Assembly: GCA_022797995.1 (NCBI GenBank)
Contig: JAAWLQ010000003.1
Span: 1 to 38,133 of the forward strand
Length of the DNA: 38,133 bases
Source: Lachnospiraceae bacterium
GTDB lineage: Bacteria; Bacillota; Clostridia; Lachnospirales; Lachnospiraceae
Direction of reading: 5' to 3'
A program made the position numbers and the translations under genes. Under the pieces are notes generated by a model. It saw only the letters and a list, made by a program, of their open reading frames with translations, had not been told where the DNA came from and made no database searches. This document shows, piece by piece, positions 1 to 7,232 of this stretch; within the stretch, counting starts at the first letter, position 1; the number at the start of each line of letters is the position of its first letter.

Positions 1-1
1 C

Positions 2-328
2 ACTTCCTTCTGCCTCTCGGTAAACGGAAATGATATGGAGTCTCTGCTGAATGAGATGAAAAATTATTCCTGCGAGCTGAATCTGAACCGCGTCTCCCCC
101 TATTACCTCTTCGGAGAAGCGGCTTCCACTGTACTCAATCCGGGCGTCAGAACCATCAACGCAGTCACTGTCACGCAGCTCAGCGGCGCACTGGCCGGCA
201 ACCTGACGCTGGGCCAGAGCCTGCTGCTGGTATGGCCTCATCTGACCGCGCTGGCCGCGCTGATGTTGATTGTATTTACGATTTCCTATGTATCCTTTAT
301 GCGGCAGGAGATCCGGTCAAAACAATAG
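2..328 (+). CDS. ABC-2 type transporter permease, C-terminal fragment
   Basis: The reading frame is open from base 2, so the ATG at 35 is internal and the gene begins outside the window. The last ~40 residues hold a strongly hydrophobic helix (ALAALMLIVFTISYVSFMRQ) ending in a short basic tail. Before it lies a short extracytoplasmic-looking segment with a GNLTLGQSLLLVWPHL stretch, which is how many ABC-2 (ABC2_membrane_3-like) export permeases end. An upstream ATPase gene would be expected but cannot be seen. The stop codon sits inside a 12-bp stem-loop and a rho-independent terminator follows, so this is the last gene of its operon. The substrate cannot be told from the fragment; the family call is moderately sure. 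Confidence 0.6.
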   Translation, partial: TSFCLSVNGNDMESLLNEMKNYSCELNLNRVSPYYLFGEAASTVLNPGVRTINAVTVTQLSGALAGNLTLGQSLLLVWPHLTALAALMLIVFTISYVSFMRQEIRSKQ

Positions 329-389
329 AATCCACGCTCTGCGAGGATTCTATTGTCATGAATAAAAAAGGGGCGACCACCCCTTTTTT
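322..389 (+). terminator. Stem-loop plus rho-independent terminator
   Basis: A perfect 12-bp stem (322-333 with 345-356) overlaps the permease stop codon. It is followed by an A6-GGGG-CGACCA-CCCC-T6 terminator hairpin at 364-389. Because the hairpin is flanked by A and T runs it should work in both directions, ending the permease on the plus strand and relB on the minus strand. Confidence 0.85.
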
Positions 390-491
390 ATTTGTATGAA
401 ATCCTGTCCTCTGGTGAATTTCAGCACAGCAGTTCATATCCAATAAACTTTCCAGTCAGATGCAACATTCACATAGATATCACATAACTTC

Positions 492-758
492 TTACACCCC
501 AAACATTTCTATTATTTCATCATTACATGCATCTATATCATCAGGAATCACATATTTTCCATTAGCGAGCCCCAATGTTCGTCGGCCGTTATGTGATGCC
601 AGATGCATTGTAAATGGCATGGCTTTTTCTTCAACACTTTGCTTTGCAAAAATTCTTACAGCTTCTGCAAATGATGTCCCCATTTTCTCATATAGTAATT
701 CTACCTGTTCTTTTAAATCGGAATCCATTTTTATCTGCAAAGTTGCTTCTTTTGCCAT
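492..758 (-). CDS. RelB/DinJ-family antitoxin, apparently orphan
   Basis: An 88-residue protein with the RelB/DinJ pattern. The N-terminal ribbon-helix-helix (ATLQIKMDSDLKEQVELLYEKMG, then SFAEAVRIFAKQSV) binds operator DNA. The C-terminal tail would normally wrap and neutralise a RelE/YafQ-type mRNA-cleaving toxin. An AGGG ribosome-binding site (TGGAGGG) lies just upstream of the ATG. In this family the toxin gene normally follows directly, but only about 100 bases separate the stop from the shared terminator and no toxin-sized frame is present on either strand. The gene is therefore an orphan antitoxin, the remnant of a lost pair, or acts on a toxin elsewhere. The family assignment is confident. 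Confidence 0.85.
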   Translation of the reverse strand: MAKEATLQIKMDSDLKEQVELLYEKMGTSFAEAVRIFAKQSVEEKAMPFTMHLASHNGRRTLGLANGKYVIPDDIDACNDEIIEMFGV

Positions 759-867
759 AATATCCCTCCATTATTTTTTGCTGATGTTTTATTTTCACAA
801 AATTTTAATAATGACATATTAACACAATAGAAAATGTATTGCAACCCGGCTGCCCTTGTCAGGAATG

Positions 868-2082
868 TTACTCCACAGAAGCTACAGGGAACAGCAGGGA
901 CATATTGCATGTGACACTTTCTTTCACTCCCATCACATAAATCTGGCAGGGATTCTGTTCTCCCCACAGAGCAGGAAATACTTCAAATTCTTTAAATCCC
1001 AGACTCTGATAGAAGCGGTTGGTGGCGTCATACTCTTCATAACGCCCCATCTGTACCGTTTTCACCTGCAGGAATTCATATCCTTTCTCCGCTGCACATC
1101 TTCTCGCCCTGAAGAATAACTCCCTGCCAATGCCCTGCCGGTGGCACTCTCTGCGCACACCCATTACAGCCAGCTCCACCGTTGCCTTCCCGGTTTCCTT
1201 CAGGCACAGAAAGCCGATTGGCTGTCTTCGTTCTTCATCAAAAGCAGCGAAAAATAGTTGTTCCTGACTATCGTTAATGTATTCCTCTCTGGCCTCCGGA
1301 ATACCGAACCACTCCGGCAGCGCCTCCAGAATCCGGCGCGATATGGACGCCTTTTCCGCTTTCTCCGCTATCTGCTCTATACATATTCTTTTCTGGCCTG
1401 CAGTTCCCTGCCCTTTATTCGCCGGCACTGTCCCGCCTTCATTTTCTTTCTGATCCCTTTGTGCTTCATTTTTCAGCGCTACAATTTTGTTCTCTTCCCT
1501 GAAAATCACGCCGCTTTCCCTTTTCCGGGGCGCCTCATATTCTTTCCGCAGAATGGAATACCAGCACTCGTCACAGATACCCTGATTATTCACGCCGCCT
1601 GCTCTCCACGTCCCCTCATAAGTCATGCCGCACTTTCTCATGACCTTACCGGAATTGGGATTCCGGGGATCATGACAGGCATTGACACAATTTGCCCCCA
1701 CTTCGTCAAAGAAAAAGGCAATGAGCGCTGTCAGCGCTTCCGCCACAATGCCCTGTCCCCACCAGACCCGGCCAATGCAGTAGCCAATGGTGACGGAATC
1801 CGTCTCATCATTTATCTTCACGACGCTGATACTCCCGATGGGCTCTCCCAGCGCCTTCAGAACGATGGCCCACTGATAATATTTTGATCCGCCGCTCTCC
1901 TTCACCCAGCTGTCCGTTACCGCCCGTGACACCTCCACGCTCTTATGTGTAGGCCAGGTCATGAATTTTGTCACTTCCGGGTCCGACGCCCAGTTGCGGT
2001 ACATGGGTTCCGCATCCTCGGGCTGAAACGCCCGCAACAGCAGCCGTTTGGTCTCGATTCTCTTTGTTCCCTTATGCTCCAT
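868..2082 (-). CDS. Tandem GNAT acetyltransferase (RimJ/RimL-like domain fused to a second GNAT domain)
   Basis: A 404-residue protein, about twice the size of a normal GNAT enzyme. Residues ~8-185 form a RimJ/RimL-type N-acetyltransferase: it opens ETKRLLLRAFQPEDAEPMYRN and has the acetyl-CoA loop GRVWWGQGIVAEAL. Residues ~185-245 are a polar, low-complexity linker. Residues ~245-390 form a second GNAT domain with the RRECHRQGIGREL pyrophosphate-binding motif and the NRFYQSLGF segment. Both domains should transfer an acetyl group from acetyl-CoA to an amine; the substrates are unknown. The start is supported by a GGAGGAAGAGG Shine-Dalgarno just upstream of the ATG. It is monocistronic. A fusion of two neighbouring genes is the simplest origin, since there is no frameshift or stop between the domains. 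Confidence 0.85.
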   Translation of the reverse strand: MEHKGTKRIETKRLLLRAFQPEDAEPMYRNWASDPEVTKFMTWPTHKSVEVSRAVTDSWVKESGGSKYYQWAIVLKALGEPIGSISVVKINDETDSVTIGYCIGRVWWGQGIVAEALTALIAFFFDEVGANCVNACHDPRNPNSGKVMRKCGMTYEGTWRAGGVNNQGICDECWYSILRKEYEAPRKRESGVIFREENKIVALKNEAQRDQKENEGGTVPANKGQGTAGQKRICIEQIAEKAEKASISRRILEALPEWFGIPEAREEYINDSQEQLFFAAFDEERRQPIGFLCLKETGKATVELAVMGVRRECHRQGIGRELFFRARRCAAEKGYEFLQVKTVQMGRYEEYDATNRFYQSLGFKEFEVFPALWGEQNPCQIYVMGVKESVTCNMSLLFPVASVE

Positions 2083-2333
2083 GCCTCTTCCTCCCGCTTT
2101 AAGTCCTTTCTTCCGTAACCTTTCGCTTGCTTACATAGCTGTTTTTACATTATAACGTATCTTCTTCCTTATAACAATTTAATATTACTCTACTTTTACA
2201 TAAAATCTTTTAGCATTATTTCTTTTAAAATCTTTTTTCACTGTAAACTGCTTTATTTCCAGCTTATATACCAAAACCACTTTAAAGTTTCCAGCCCTGC
2301 ATAAACTATCACATATAAATTCACCCTTTCCTC
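2083..2333. other. AT-rich divergent intergenic region
   Basis: About 250 bases of AT-rich DNA lie between the divergent GNAT gene and the hipBA-like operon. No open frame of note or RNA gene was recognised. It must hold the GNAT promoter on the minus strand, but no clear -35/-10 pair was identified there. Confidence 0.5.
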
Positions 2334-2363
2334 TTGACTGCTATACGCAAAATTGCGTATAAT
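2334..2363 (+). promoter_or_regulatory. Promoter with embedded operator palindrome for the XRE/HipA-like operon
   Basis: TTGACT (2334-2339) and TATAAT (2358-2363) are separated by 18 bases. Between and over them lies a perfect inverted repeat, TATACGCAA-AA-TTGCGTATA (2342-2361), whose right arm runs into the -10 box. A dimeric HTH protein bound here would block RNA polymerase. The adjacent gene encodes such a protein, so autorepression is the natural reading. Confidence 0.8.
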
Positions 2364-2385
2364 ATCAAAAAGGCGGTGATATAAG

Positions 2386-2859
2386 GTGAATTTAAAGGAA
2401 CTTCGGAAGCTAAGAAAACTCACACAAAAAGAACTGGCCGCTATGAGCGGTGTAAATTTCCGCTCTCTGCAGGATTATGAACAGGGCCGCAAAAAATTGT
2501 CCTCCGCCAGCGGAGATGTGCTGCTCCGATTGTCTACAGTATTGGGCTGTTCCATGGAAACGCTGCTGGCAGACGCCTCTTTTTCCGGCGCACCGTTACT
2601 GCCCTCTAACCAGATAACGACCGACGAAATCCAGAGCCAGAATTTTTACTGCGAAAAATATAAAACGGCCGGCCGTTGGATCTGCAGCGATTCGACGGTA
2701 TCCATCCTTTTTTATTATGAAGGAGAGCGATATACCATTCCCTTCAAAGCTATCTTCGACAGAGAAAATCTCTCCTGGCTGAAGGAAGCGGCAGTTATGT
2801 GCATGGATTCTAAAATCAGGGAGATTCTCTTCTCCCGACTTGAAATGGAGGCCTGGTAA
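2386..2859 (+). CDS. XRE-family HTH regulator, HipB-like antitoxin candidate
   Basis: A 157-residue protein starting at GTG, with AAGGCGG about 9 bases upstream. Residues 1-60 are a Cro/C1-type helix-turn-helix (LRKLRKLTQKELAAMSGVNF, then DYEQGRKKLSSASGDVLLRL). Residues ~85-157 form a separate C-terminal domain with no assigned function, probably for dimerisation or partner binding. The stop is one base before the start of the HipA-like kinase gene, so the two are translated together. The 20-bp palindrome in the promoter is the likely operator. By analogy with HipBA, the protein would bind and silence the kinase and repress the operon. The HTH is certain; the antitoxin role is inferred from context. 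Confidence 0.85.
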   Translation: MNLKELRKLRKLTQKELAAMSGVNFRSLQDYEQGRKKLSSASGDVLLRLSTVLGCSMETLLADASFSGAPLLPSNQITTDEIQSQNFYCEKYKTAGRWICSDSTVSILFYYEGERYTIPFKAIFDRENLSWLKEAAVMCMDSKIREILFSRLEMEAW

Positions 2860-2860
2860 A

Positions 2861-4030
2861 ATGCAGGAAAATTTGTACTATCTCATGCATCGGGATGACC
2901 CGGTGTGCATGATATCCATCGATCCCTTATCCGGAGCCATGCTTCAGGTGTCACAGCAGAAAACACCTGAACTGCTGCCTCCCGGCACAAAATCCGATGT
3001 CCAGATGCTGCGCAAATGGTGGCAGCGACGTGCGGTACCCATAAACCAGGGCCGCATTCAACATATTCTGGAGCAAATGGGCTTTACCACCCCCCAGGAA
3101 TACCTGGTAAAAAACCTGGGTCTGAGTCTGACAGATCATTACTGGATCAAACCGTTGGAGTTAAATCTGGCATGGGAAAATGTTAATTTATTCACAAACC
3201 CTTTTCGCGATCCGATCAGTGATATGCAGTTTGATACCCCTTTGACAGAAGCAGTCATAGTTTCGGATCATGCGTTTTCGCCCAGTTCTTCCGTCCAGGG
3301 TGAACTACAGAAAAAATGGGTTATTTCCAACAGCAAACGATGCCTCATAAAAGGAAATCATGGCAGTAACTCTCAGGAAAGCCTGAATGAAGTCGTCGCA
3401 ACTCTGCTTCACAGAAAACAAAATTCACAGCCTTATGTTGCCTACTCTGTCATACGGCCAGAGTCCTGTGCCCAACTCTATTGTATCTGTGAAAGCTTTA
3501 CATCCGATACAATAGAACTGATTCCGGCAATTGATGTGGTAAATTCCAGAAAAAAGGACAATGCCATGTCCATGTATGAGCATTTTATTGCTGTTTGTGC
3601 CGAATATGGTTTGGATGAGAATAGTACCAGAACCTTTCTGGAATACCAGATCCTGACAGATTTTATCCTCACAAATATTGACCGGCATCTGAATAATTTC
3701 GGTGTTCTCCGGGATACCAATACCCTGAAATTTATCGGTATGGCGCCGATTTTTGATTCAGGGAACTCCATGTTCTGGCAAAATCCCAGGCTGGCGGAGC
3801 AGGATGATCTATTACAAATTTCAGTTAACAGTTTCCGAAAGACAGAGTTCCAGCTGCTCAAATATGTACAAAATCCATCTCTGGTAGACCTGAATCTTCT
3901 GCCGGATGAAAATGAGTTATATGCAATCTATAGTCAGGATCCTCTGATTTCCTGCTTAGATTCTATCCTGACCGGCTACAGAAGAAAAATCGAATTTCTG
4001 AAACAACTGCAAAATAAAACTATCCGGTGA
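2861..4030 (+). CDS. HipA-like serine/threonine kinase toxin candidate
   Basis: The track begins at a TTG at 2840, but the ATG at 2861 has a TGGAGG site 9 bases upstream, giving 389 residues. The C-terminal half carries kinase hallmarks of the HipA fold: a catalytic loop NIDRHLNNFGVL (Asp as base, Asn for metal) around residue 270, and a metal-binding PIFDSGNSMF segment ~30 residues on. The N-terminal half is divergent from classic HipA. HipA phosphorylates glutamyl-tRNA synthetase and causes dormancy; the target here is unknown. The gene lies one base after the HTH gene in one operon, as expected for a toxin-antitoxin pair. Catalytic motifs appear intact. An alternative is a HipA-related kinase used in regulation rather than as a toxin. 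Confidence 0.75.
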   Translation: MQENLYYLMHRDDPVCMISIDPLSGAMLQVSQQKTPELLPPGTKSDVQMLRKWWQRRAVPINQGRIQHILEQMGFTTPQEYLVKNLGLSLTDHYWIKPLELNLAWENVNLFTNPFRDPISDMQFDTPLTEAVIVSDHAFSPSSSVQGELQKKWVISNSKRCLIKGNHGSNSQESLNEVVATLLHRKQNSQPYVAYSVIRPESCAQLYCICESFTSDTIELIPAIDVVNSRKKDNAMSMYEHFIAVCAEYGLDENSTRTFLEYQILTDFILTNIDRHLNNFGVLRDTNTLKFIGMAPIFDSGNSMFWQNPRLAEQDDLLQISVNSFRKTEFQLLKYVQNPSLVDLNLLPDENELYAIYSQDPLISCLDSILTGYRRKIEFLKQLQNKTIR

Positions 4031-4068
4031 TAACAGTACTACAAGATTGATCAAAGGAGAAATCAGAT

Positions 4069-4560
4069 ATGTTAAATGCACTTTGTATGGAAATGATGCG
4101 CTACTATAGCGGAGACCCAGGCCGTATTCAACATTTTGTAAAAGTACATGCTTTTGCAAAGCTCATAGGCGAACTGGAGCACATCGGAGCAGAAACCATG
4201 GAAATCCTGGAAGCCGCCGCTTATGTGCACGATATCGGTATCAAGCCTGCGGAAGAAAAGTTCGGTTCCTGCGCGGGCCCTCTTCAGGAATAGGAAGGCC
4301 CCGCAGTGGCGGAAGAGATGCTGCAGCGACTGTGCTTTGAAAAGCAGTTGATAGAACGGGTCTGTTATTTAGTGGGCCATCATCATACTTACACCCAGAT
4401 AGACGGCATGGACTATCAGATTTTAGTCGAGGCAGATTTTCTGGTAAATCTCCATGAAGGCAGTGCGGACAAAGCTGCTGTGGAATCCGCTTACAAAACC
4501 ATATTCCGGACAGGAAGCGGAAAGCGAATCTGCAGGGAAATGTTTGTCACACAATTTTAA
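4069..4560 (+). pseudogene. HD-domain phosphohydrolase interrupted by an in-frame TAG
   Basis: Two track ORFs (4069-4293 and 4306-4560) lie in the same frame and together make one ~163-residue HD protein. The single interruption is a TAG at 4291-4293, between LQE and EGPAV. The HD metal site is otherwise complete: an early His in RIQHFVKVH, HDIG, GHHHTYT and the EADFLVN aspartate. Sequence quality is high on both sides, so this is a recent nonsense change (for example AAG to TAG), a sequencing error, or possible readthrough. HD proteins of this size usually cleave nucleotide phosphate bonds; the substrate is unknown. An AAGGAG site precedes the ATG. The gene follows the HipA-like gene by 38 bases and may share its transcript. 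Confidence 0.85.
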
Positions 4561-4789
4561 ATGCCACCCATCCTTCTATTCCATAGTGCTCAGATATCTC
4601 TCGTAGGATTCCTGAATATGCCGTCTCCATTGTCTATAGTCCCTTTGTCAATGTCATCGGTTCCGCTGTATTTTACCTAATGTCGAGAGCAAGGCATATA
4701 CTTGGCACAACTATATGGTGGTATTTGCGGAGGCAACAAAATCAGCCGTCCAGGAATAAGGGCCTTATGATTTTCTGTTTTACTTTCTG
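4561..4789. other. Non-coding or decayed stretch
   Basis: No gene is called here. Short plus-strand frames read protein-like for 20-50 codons (for example one ending YMVVFAEATKSAVQE) but lack starts and are interrupted. The segment may be a decayed gene that cannot be identified. Confidence 0.4.
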
Positions 4790-4818
4790 TTGACAGCAAT
4801 ACTGTTCTGTGGCATAAT
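4790..4818 (+). promoter_or_regulatory. Sigma-A-type promoter upstream of the MATE gene
   Basis: TTGACA (4790-4795) and CATAAT (4813-4818) are spaced by 17 bases, nearly consensus. Transcription would start near 4825, only ~40 bases before a strong terminator. The pair could make a short RNA of about 80 nt or act as an attenuated leader for the MATE gene. Confidence 0.7.
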
Positions 4819-4865
4819 GCATTAAAACCCTACGGGGAGTGGATTTTTCAAGAGAAATCTTTTTT

Positions 4866-4905
4866 CGCCACACAATTGCCGGAAGACAATTGTGTGGCGT
4901 TTTTT
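4866..4905 (+). terminator. Strong rho-independent terminator or attenuator
   Basis: A perfect 13-bp stem (CGCCACACAATTG with CAATTGTGTGGCG) with an 8-base loop is followed by T6. An upstream T-rich run (AATCTTTTTT) gives it partial activity on the minus strand as well. It sits between a near-consensus promoter and the MATE gene. Confidence 0.9.
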
Positions 4906-5040
4906 ATGCACAGGCCCGCATAAATGTGAAAAACCATATATGCAAGTTTTTCACATGGAAGTTTGCCGCTAAGGCGGCATGCAGGCCGCGCGGCAAGTAG
5001 GGGAGAAAAGCATTCCCCTATTCGATTAGCAGATTTTCTC
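4903..5040. repeat. Hairpin cluster (locus A of the dispersed hairpin family)
   Basis: Consecutive short stems occupy the MATE leader: TTTATGC/GCATAAA with an ACAGGCCC loop (4903-4924), an 11-bp ATGTGAAAAAC stem (4924-4956), TGCCGC-TAAG-GCGGCA (4964-4979), GCCGCGCGGC (4985-4994) and TAGGGGA/TCCCCTA (4998-5020). GAGAAAA at 5003-5009 can instead pair with TTTTCTC at 5034-5040, so two leader folds compete. The ACAG(G)CCC loop is shared with the hairpins near 8217 and 32227. Confidence 0.7.
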
Positions 5041-5102
5041 ATTCGGTTCAGATTTGTTTATATGCCAGGAAGATTCTGCGACACAGAAAGGAAAAATACT
5101 TT

Positions 5103-6473
5103 ATGGAACAGACTTTTATGAAGGAAAAGAAGATATTGCCCCTTGTGCTGTCCATGTCTACGCCAATGGTAATATCCATGGCGGTGAATGCGCTCTATAA
5201 CATCGTGGACAGCTATTTTGTGGCGCAATTAAATGAAGAAGCCATGACGGCTCTGGCCCTGGTCTACCCTGTGCAGAATATCATAAATGCAATCGCCATC
5301 GGCTTTGCCATTGGAATCAATGCTGTCATCGCACTGTACCTGGGGGCAGGAGACCAGGAAAATGCGGATAAAGCCGCAACACAGGGATTGCTGCTTAATC
5401 TTTTTCACGGGATTGTATTGGCCCTGGCATGTACGTCGGCCATGCCTGGATTTCTGTATTTGTTTTCCTCAGATGAGAATGTGATTTCCATGTCGCTGGA
5501 ATATTCCAGGCGGGTTTTCCTGTTTGCGCCGGTTATCACATCCGGTCTGGTATTTGAAAAGCTTTTTCAGGCAGTGGGGAAAATGAAGATATCCATGTTC
5601 AGTATGATGTGTGGTTGTGTGGCAAATATTATTCTGGATCCTCTGATGATTTTCGGCGCAGGTGTATTTCCGGCTATGGGAATTGCGGGAGCCGCCTATG
5701 CCACCGGCATCGGGCAGGTGATAACCCTTGTCGTATATCTGATCTTCTACAAAACGGCTTCCATTCCAGTAAAGATAAAGAGGAATGCCTTCCGTCCCAA
5801 TCGAAGCATAGCGGCAAAACTATATTCCATCGGCATCTCGGCGACGCTGAATCTGGCACTGCCGTCACTGCTGATTTCGGTACTAAACGGGATACTGGCA
5901 GAATTTTCTGACAAATATGTCCTTGTGCTGGGCGTCTACTATAAGCTGCAGACCTTTATCTACCTGACAGCCAACGGCATCATCCAGGGGATTCGGCCGT
6001 TGATGGGATACAATTACGGAGCTGGAGAAAAATTAAGAGTGCGAAAAATCTTCCATACCACTCTGGCGCTCACAGCCGGTGTCATGGCGGTGGGAATGGT
6101 ACTTTCCTGGACTGTTCCGGCATGGCTGATGGGACTGTTTACCAACCAGCCGGAGACACTCGCCAATGGTGTGAAGGCGTTGCGTATTATCAGCCTTGGC
6201 TTCGTAATATCAGCGGTATCGGTTACCTGTTCCGGTGCTTTGGAGGGACTGGGAAAAGGGGTCCCGTCTCTTTGCATTTCCCTGCTGCGCTATCTTATAA
6301 TCATTATACCGTTAGCTTTTCTGCTGAGCAGAGCGTTGGAAGCAGAAGGCGTCTGGTGGGCATTTTGCATTACAGAATTTATAACGGCCGGAATTTCATA
6401 CTTGATTTATTGTAAAAATGAGAGGTTGCCTGTTCCTGGATGTTCAGATCTGCAGCGCAGCGCTAAAAGCTGA
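5103..6473 (+). CDS. MATE-family multidrug/solute exporter
   Basis: A 456-residue, 12-helix membrane protein of the usual MATE length. It opens with the typical N-terminal segment ILPLVLSMSTPMVISMAVNALYNIVDSYFV and has the second-half repeat (ISATLNLALPSLLISVLNG, then GIIQGIRPLMGYNYGAG), as in DinF/MepA-type cation-coupled exporters. Proteins of this family export cationic drugs or metabolites using a sodium or proton gradient; the substrate cannot be told from sequence. AGAAAGG lies ~13 bases before the ATG. The long structured leader with a promoter, terminator and hairpins suggests expression is controlled after initiation. It is convergent with the MmcQ-EVE gene, with only 18 bases between stops. 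Confidence 0.92.
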   Translation: MEQTFMKEKKILPLVLSMSTPMVISMAVNALYNIVDSYFVAQLNEEAMTALALVYPVQNIINAIAIGFAIGINAVIALYLGAGDQENADKAATQGLLLNLFHGIVLALACTSAMPGFLYLFSSDENVISMSLEYSRRVFLFAPVITSGLVFEKLFQAVGKMKISMFSMMCGCVANIILDPLMIFGAGVFPAMGIAGAAYATGIGQVITLVVYLIFYKTASIPVKIKRNAFRPNRSIAAKLYSIGISATLNLALPSLLISVLNGILAEFSDKYVLVLGVYYKLQTFIYLTANGIIQGIRPLMGYNYGAGEKLRVRKIFHTTLALTAGVMAVGMVLSWTVPAWLMGLFTNQPETLANGVKALRIISLGFVISAVSVTCSGALEGLGKGVPSLCISLLRYLIIIIPLAFLLSRALEAEGVWWAFCITEFITAGISYLIYCKNERLPVPGCSDLQRSAKS

Positions 6474-6491
6474 CATGCTCCCGCCCTTCCT

Positions 6492-7232
6492 TCACAGATT
6501 CAGCTCATACTTTAAGCTGTTGGGTATCCCTCTGGGCCCGCGCACCGCATAAATGCCGAACTCCTTTTTCAGTCTGTCAAAGGTAAACTTTCCGGAATCA
6601 TATTTTTTTAAAAGTTTAATTTTCATCAGTTTACTGATTGTCAGATTTTTATCCTGATACCTGTAAGGGATATCTGTCTCCATCACCTTGCACTGATAGA
6701 GAATCGCCGATACCGGAGCCGCCACATACAGGAAAACCGTATCGCCGGTCTTCATACCGCTGCCCTGCTTCCAATCGATTATCTCCGCTTTGTCAAAGGC
6801 GTGTATAATATCATAGAACTTTGGATTCGCCGGAACAATCCAATCCTTCGGCGGGCGGATTTTTTCCTTCTTTTTCTTCGACGCGGTGGCGGCATAGCTC
6901 ATATCGATCAGGTCGCAGACTTTATCTTTTCCCACAGTGCCGTCCAGAAGCACTGTAATCCAATGCTGCTTATTCATGTGGTACGCAGGGAAAATTCCCT
7001 GTTCCTGTGTCAGTATATCCCGCAGCATCATATCGTCTATTTTCAGGTTGAGGGCGTCCACATCTCCTTCTTCGGAAAGTCCCAGTTTATTCCTGCCTAC
7101 ACACATGGCCAGCGCAAACCACTTTTTGTTGTCACTGTGACGGAAGACAGCACTGGTGTTGTCCTTTGCCCAGGGGTACTCCGGCGTGGTTTTGTATTTC
7201 TTTTTTATATAGCTAAAAGCCTCTTCACGCAT
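6492..7232 (-). CDS. MmcQ/YjbR-family protein with C-terminal EVE/PUA-like domain
   Basis: The track start at 7313 is too early. ATG at 7232 has AGGAGG six bases upstream and gives 246 residues. Residues ~1-120 match the MmcQ/YjbR (CyaY-like) fold: MREEAFSYIKKKYKTTPEYPW, FALAMCVGRNKLGL, and the HMNKQHWITVLLDGT segment. Residues ~130-246 resemble an EVE domain (WIVPANPKFYDIIHAF, GDTVFLYVAAPVSAILYQC), a PUA-like fold that reads modified bases in DNA or RNA. The start overlaps the end of the NUDIX gene by 8 bases, so the two are translationally coupled. The exact role is unknown; a nucleic-acid-binding function is inferred from both folds. Confidence 0.8.
   Translation of the reverse strand: MREEAFSYIKKKYKTTPEYPWAKDNTSAVFRHSDNKKWFALAMCVGRNKLGLSEEGDVDALNLKIDDMMLRDILTQEQGIFPAYHMNKQHWITVLLDGTVGKDKVCDLIDMSYAATASKKKKEKIRPPKDWIVPANPKFYDIIHAFDKAEIIDWKQGSGMKTGDTVFLYVAAPVSAILYQCKVMETDIPYRYQDKNLTISKLMKIKLLKKYDSGKFTFDRLKKEFGIYAVRGPRGIPNSLKYELNL

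Noticed and set aside
460-822. 120-residue plus-strand ORF antisense to relB
   Set aside because: It is the antisense shadow of the antitoxin gene and its upstream region.
4291-4293. UAG as pyrrolysine or other recoded codon
   Set aside because: No pyl genes or recoding structure are seen, other genes in the window use TAG as a normal stop, and the site is not near the HD metal ligands.
4790-4905. Guanidine riboswitch (mini-ykkC) upstream of the MATE gene
   Set aside because: One CCC-TAC-GGG element is present but the required pair of ACGR-loop hairpins is not.
4848-5042. 64-residue minus-strand ORF over the MATE leader
   Set aside because: It runs through the terminator and hairpins and has no ribosome-binding site.
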